Both the position numbers and the translations under genes were made by a program. Below the pieces are notes generated by a model. That model had not been told where the DNA came from, did not search any database, and was given only the letters and a program-made list of their open reading frames with translations. Source: Chlorobiota bacterium (GTDB lineage Bacteria; Bacteroidota; Ignavibacteria; Ignavibacteriales; Ignavibacteriaceae). Taken from it: DNA of 8,199 nt. This document shows positions 5,665 to 8,199 of the stretch, one piece after another. The stretch is taken from positions 1 through 8,199 of the forward strand of contig RHKR01000137.1 in NCBI GenBank assembly GCA_008363265.1. The letters are read 5' to 3'. Position 1 is the stretch's first letter, and every line of letters begins with the position of its first letter.

Positions 5665-7731
5665 CTATTTTATCTGATCAAGCAGTTCCGGGGGAACACT
5701 TACCGCCGGAAAATCCTTGACCACTTTATCGATATAAATTTTTGCCCGGTCCTTCTTTTTGTAAGCCAGTTCATACTGGGCCCTGCGGAGGAGCATTGTC
5801 CCGACTATCGCTTCTATCTGATCAACATAATAGTTTTTCACTCCGCCTGAACTTAAGGTGAAATCAGGGTCCGGCGCGGGGACATACTGATCGCCGGATG
5901 TTAACTGATAGAAGAAGAGATGTGGAACCAGCCTTACGCTATCGGGCAGAACTATCTCCTTGTTGGCGATCTCCTTTTCGAATACTTCAGGGCCGATGAA
6001 GACAGCTTTATCCTTCATATTGTTCAGAAGCATTGCCAGCATCACATCGCGGTAAGCACCCTCGATCACTTGCGCCGCATAGGGAAGCTCACGCTCGAAA
6101 GGCACCACTTCCTTCAGAAAGACATCGGCCTCTTTTTTGTAAGTGGGTGTAAGCCATGGGTACTTGTTGTCGAGTTGATTGTAGTACCACGACCGGCGGA
6201 GAAGTTCCTTGTCAATAACCGCTACATCCTTCCGCAAACCCTCGACGAACTGGAAATAGTATGACGCGGAAAGCCAATAGTCCCACTGATAACTGAAGAG
6301 AACCGCGTTTTTAGGCGATTTCTCCAATACGGCTTTGGTGTACTGCTCAAATATCAGGTTGTTGCTCTGGTTGATGCCACCGTATGTAACACCGGCCTGT
6401 ACAAGCACCAGAAGTGCCGCCACTCCGGCCGTTTTCTTTATGTCGTTAAGTTTTTCGTGTAAGAAAAGTAGTCCGAAAACCGCCAGCAATGAAAGGCCGA
6501 TATATGCCAGCAAAAAGTATGACTCAAGATCGACGATATCATAGTTGATGGCATAAAAAACGGTTCCGAACACAAGCAACAGGGCTGTCACCAGCAGTTT
6601 GGTCGACCTTCCCATAAGATAAAATATCCCGAGAACCGATGCCAGAAGTGAAATATAAAACTCTGTCGGCAGTCCTGAGAAGAAGCGGGCGAAATTCTTT
6701 GCTGCAGCCTCAGACGAACTGAACAGCCATACCTGATACTGCTTGCCCGATACATGACGCATGATCCTCTCCCAGTCAACGGGATTTCCCCAGTTGATCA
6801 ACGGATCCATCCCCGCTCTGATCGGCATATAAGCGTAGATCAGGATCAGCACCGTGAAAAACAGACCAAGCATCTTGCCAAGCGTAATGAATGACTCTTT
6901 CCTGAAACCAAACCTGACAAAATACAGGTACGCGGTCGCGGGAATTATCAAAAGCGTCGTCATATGATTGGAGAACGACAGTGCGAGTACGATAGCGAAA
7001 AGAAGCCAAGGAGTGTTACCCGTTATCAGTGGTGAGTAGCGATCCGCCTGCGGCGGAGCGAGTGGAGAGGATTCGTTGCCCGGGTTCTCAGGTACTTGAG
7101 TTCTTGAGTTCTTAAGTTCTTGAGTTCTTGAGTTCTTAAGTTCTTGAGATCCAACAAACGCCCTTACCAAAGTGTAAAACGCCGCCGAGATAAGAGCCAG
7201 GTGAAGTGAGTAAACCTCTACCGATGTACTCTGAAACCAGACTGTCTTGCTGAAAGCGAGGATCAAACCACCGGAAAGAGACAGGAGTGTTATGGCTGAT
7301 CCGCCTGCGGCGGAATGATCCGCCTGCGGCGGACTGAAGGATGAATCAGTTGCCTTTGCCGCTTTGCCGCGTTTCAGCGGTTGCTGCTTTTTGCTTTTCC
7401 TTGATCCGGATGTTTTTTCGAATGCCGCGAAATTTTCGAGAATAAACGCGACAGTCTTGATAAAAAAGTAGATGCCTGCCGACGTGGTTAAAGCAGCGAA
7501 GAGGTTCAACTGATAGATGGTTGTAAAGGGCATCGGGATCAACGAGAAAAGGTATCCCAGCATCGTGAAAAGGGGGTAACCTGTCGGATGCGCGATGCCG
7601 AGAAGTGCCTGCGCGGCGGCAAGTTCACCCGTATCGATCTGAAGCACCGAGGGTGCCATGGTCGAATAATAGACAAGAAAAACCACAAAAGTGGTCAGCG
7701 AAGCGTAGTACTTTTTAAAAAGCTCCATCAT
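5665..7731 (-). CDS. DUF2723 / GT117-like multipass membrane glycosyltransferase
   Basis: The product is a 688-residue integral membrane protein of the DUF2723 family (GT-C fold, related to TMEM260, a eukaryotic protein O-mannosyltransferase). It probably transfers a lipid-linked sugar to protein or a cell-surface acceptor on the outer face of the membrane. The hallmark is the first extracytoplasmic loop, QIDTGELAAA then GIAHPTGYPLF (31-55), with a candidate catalytic acid. EVYSL (172-176) is also family-typical. Hydrophobic segments lie near 10-28, 74-98, 148-163, 170-192, 240-273, 283-302, 357-396, 402-424 and 433-450, followed by a soluble tail. Two loops (about 99-147, rich in Lys/Arg, and 193-239) are swollen by repeat-derived peptide: PPQADHSAAGG, two copies of ELKNSRTQ, and APPQADRYSPL. 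By the charge pattern both are probably cytoplasmic. The start ATG overlaps the upstream stop (ATGA), with AAAGG immediately before it, which suggests translational coupling. The donor and acceptor are not known. Confidence 0.85.
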   Translation of the reverse strand: MMELFKKYYASLTTFVVFLVYYSTMAPSVLQIDTGELAAAQALLGIAHPTGYPLFTMLGYLFSLIPMPFTTIYQLNLFAALTTSAGIYFFIKTVAFILENFAAFEKTSGSRKSKKQQPLKRGKAAKATDSSFSPPQADHSAAGGSAITLLSLSGGLILAFSKTVWFQSTSVEVYSLHLALISAAFYTLVRAFVGSQELKNSRTQELKNSRTQVPENPGNESSPLAPPQADRYSPLITGNTPWLLFAIVLALSFSNHMTTLLIIPATAYLYFVRFGFRKESFITLGKMLGLFFTVLILIYAYMPIRAGMDPLINWGNPVDWERIMRHVSGKQYQVWLFSSSEAAAKNFARFFSGLPTEFYISLLASVLGIFYLMGRSTKLLVTALLLVFGTVFYAINYDIVDLESYFLLAYIGLSLLAVFGLLFLHEKLNDIKKTAGVAALLVLVQAGVTYGGINQSNNLIFEQYTKAVLEKSPKNAVLFSYQWDYWLSASYYFQFVEGLRKDVAVIDKELLRRSWYYNQLDNKYPWLTPTYKKEADVFLKEVVPFERELPYAAQVIEGAYRDVMLAMLLNNMKDKAVFIGPEVFEKEIANKEIVLPDSVRLVPHLFFYQLTSGDQYVPAPDPDFTLSSGGVKNYYVDQIEAIVGTMLLRRAQYELAYKKKDRAKIYIDKVVKDFPAVSVPPELLDQIK
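7026..7063. repeat. Palindromic dispersed repeat, copy inside the DUF2723 gene
   Basis: The core CCGCC-TGC-GGCGG (7044-7056) is flanked by GTGGTGAGTAGC and GCGAGT. The whole unit matches the intergenic copy at 2344-2380 apart from one base change and one inserted T. It is read in frame on the minus strand as APPQADRYSPL, in the loop just before a membrane segment. GTTGCCCG follows at 7075-7082, as it does downstream of the intergenic copy. Confidence 0.8.
7098..7148. repeat. 8-bp tandem repeat array inside the DUF2723 gene
   Basis: Six full octamers (GAGTTCTT, GAGTTCTT, AAGTTCTT, repeated once) plus a partial GAG form two perfect 24-bp copies. On the coding strand each 24-mer encodes ELKNSRTQ. 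The array sits in a predicted cytoplasmic loop between hydrophobic segments. Gain or loss of one octamer would shift the frame, whereas a change of three would keep it. Confidence 0.9.
7294..7338. repeat. Tandem doublet of the palindromic repeat inside the DUF2723 gene
   Basis: Two identical 18-nt copies of TGATCCGCCTGCGGCGGA lie at 7297-7314 and 7316-7333, separated by one A, giving a 19-nt period. The minus-strand reading is PPQADHSAAGG, in a Lys/Arg-rich loop between hydrophobic segments. The left flank of the first copy and the right flank of the second both recur around the degraded copy in the neighbouring glnE-like gene. Confidence 0.85.
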
Positions 7732-8199
7732 CCTTTAAAGATTTGTTGAAAGATCTCGTTGTTCTTTTTAAGGGTTGAATTAACGGCGGCGGCCATCTCA
7801 TCATAGTTATTGAATTGTAAAAACCTGAAGAGCAGTTCCCCTTTCTGTTTTGAAGGCAACACACAGTTCGATGTGTTATATATACACTCGATCGCCAGTC
7901 GCACCCTCCTCAAAAAATTAAACCCCTCGAGCAGCACTGAGGCATCTTCAGCCTTCAATGATTCAGTCCGTCGCAGGCGGATCAGCCTTCTATCATTCAG
8001 CCTTAAGATATCTCTATTGCTCTCCCCCGCCGAAATTTTAAGATTTTCAGAATCCAAAAGTACGAGGTATTGGGTTATAAATTCAATATCCGTTGTACCG
8101 CCCCGGCCTTTAATAAAGTCAGTAAGACTTGACAGACCTGAGAGGCTCACGGGATACAGCCTCTTCCGCATCTCAAAGATGTCTTTTCTGAGAGTTTCA
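7728..8199 (-). CDS. glnE: GlnE-like glutamine synthetase adenylyltransferase, C-terminal end only
   Basis: This is the last 157 or so residues of a protein that runs off the right edge. The frame stays open to the boundary (ETLRKDIFEMRKRLYP), so the Met at 8171 is internal and not a start. KGRGGTTDIEFITQYLVLL matches the conserved GRGG-x2-(D/E)IEF segment that follows the nucleotidyltransferase domain in GlnE. The following helical part, ending DASVLLEGFNFLRRVRLAIE, fits the GlnE/GlnD-type helical domain (PF08335). GlnE attaches AMP to glutamine synthetase, and removes it, in response to nitrogen status. The nucleotidyltransferase domain itself lies outside the window, so the activity and the number of domains cannot be judged. 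The TGA stop overlaps the ATG of the DUF2723 gene. Residues near LIRLRRTES are encoded by a copy of the palindromic repeat and may be an insertion relative to the family. The gene symbol is likely but not certain. Confidence 0.72.
   Translation of the reverse strand, partial: ETLRKDIFEMRKRLYPVSLSGLSSLTDFIKGRGGTTDIEFITQYLVLLDSENLKISAGESNRDILRLNDRRLIRLRRTESLKAEDASVLLEGFNFLRRVRLAIECIYNTSNCVLPSKQKGELLFRFLQFNNYDEMAAAVNSTLKKNNEIFQQIFKG
7962..7987. repeat. Degraded inverted copy of the palindromic repeat inside the glnE-like gene
   Basis: TCCGTCGCAGGCGGATCA (7967-7984) is the reverse complement of the 18-nt repeat at 7297-7314 with one mismatch, which spoils the palindrome. The match continues into both flanks: GCC on the right equals the flank of the first copy of the doublet, and TTCAG on the left equals that of the second. 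It is in frame and encodes part of LIRLRRTES. Confidence 0.65.

Noticed and set aside
7098..7148. CRISPR-like array
   Set aside because: The units are 8 bp and contiguous without spacers, and lie within a coding frame; the same applies to the heptamer arrays at 4513-4629.
7728..8171. Short 147-residue stand-alone protein starting at the Met at 8171
   Set aside because: The frame continues open to the window edge with GlnE-like residues, so this Met is internal to a longer gene.

Overview
The window looks like a chromosomal segment from a member of the Bacteroidota/Ignavibacteriota side of the tree; Ignavibacteria-like is my best guess from recall, not from a search. The grounds are poor Shine-Dalgarno sites with A-rich leaders, a DUF2723/GT117 membrane glycosyltransferase, a single-chain phosphoglucose/phosphomannose isomerase, an exported PEGA plus FGE-sulfatase-like architecture, and abundant short hairpin and heptamer/octamer repeats. 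I see no prophage, insertion sequence, CRISPR array, tRNA or rRNA.

Layout: a ROK-family sugar kinase, truncated by the left edge, runs rightward and ends at 853. Everything else is on the minus strand. From right to left these are: the C-terminal end of a GlnE-like adenylyltransferase (cut by the right edge); a DUF2723 membrane protein joined to it by an ATGA overlap; a bifunctional PGI/PMI 10 nt further on; a repeat-filled gap; an ABC-F ATPase; a second repeat-filled gap; a signal-peptide/PEGA-domain protein; and an FGE-sulfatase-like domain in another frame that overlaps its end. The last gene converges on the ROK gene across a 162-nt spacer packed with small hairpins.

Function: the right half (glnE end, DUF2723, PGI/PMI) looks like one transcription unit. 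The DUF2723 protein is related to protein O-mannosyltransferases, and PGI/PMI can supply mannose-6-phosphate, so a protein or cell-surface glycosylation link is plausible but inferred. The ABC-F protein is probably a ribosome-associated translation factor. The PEGA and FGE-like pieces look like one exported protein split by a 10-bp near-duplication; removing one copy restores a single frame exactly.

The most notable signal is the repeats. A palindromic element (CCGCC-TGC-GGCGG core) occurs in a spacer (2344-2380), three times inside the DUF2723 gene, and once, slightly degraded and inverted, inside the glnE-like gene, always in frame where it is coding. The DUF2723 gene also holds a perfect 2 x 24-bp array of 8-bp units that could in principle cause frame switching. 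I found no convincing new multi-gene system; the genes themselves are mostly ordinary housekeeping families.
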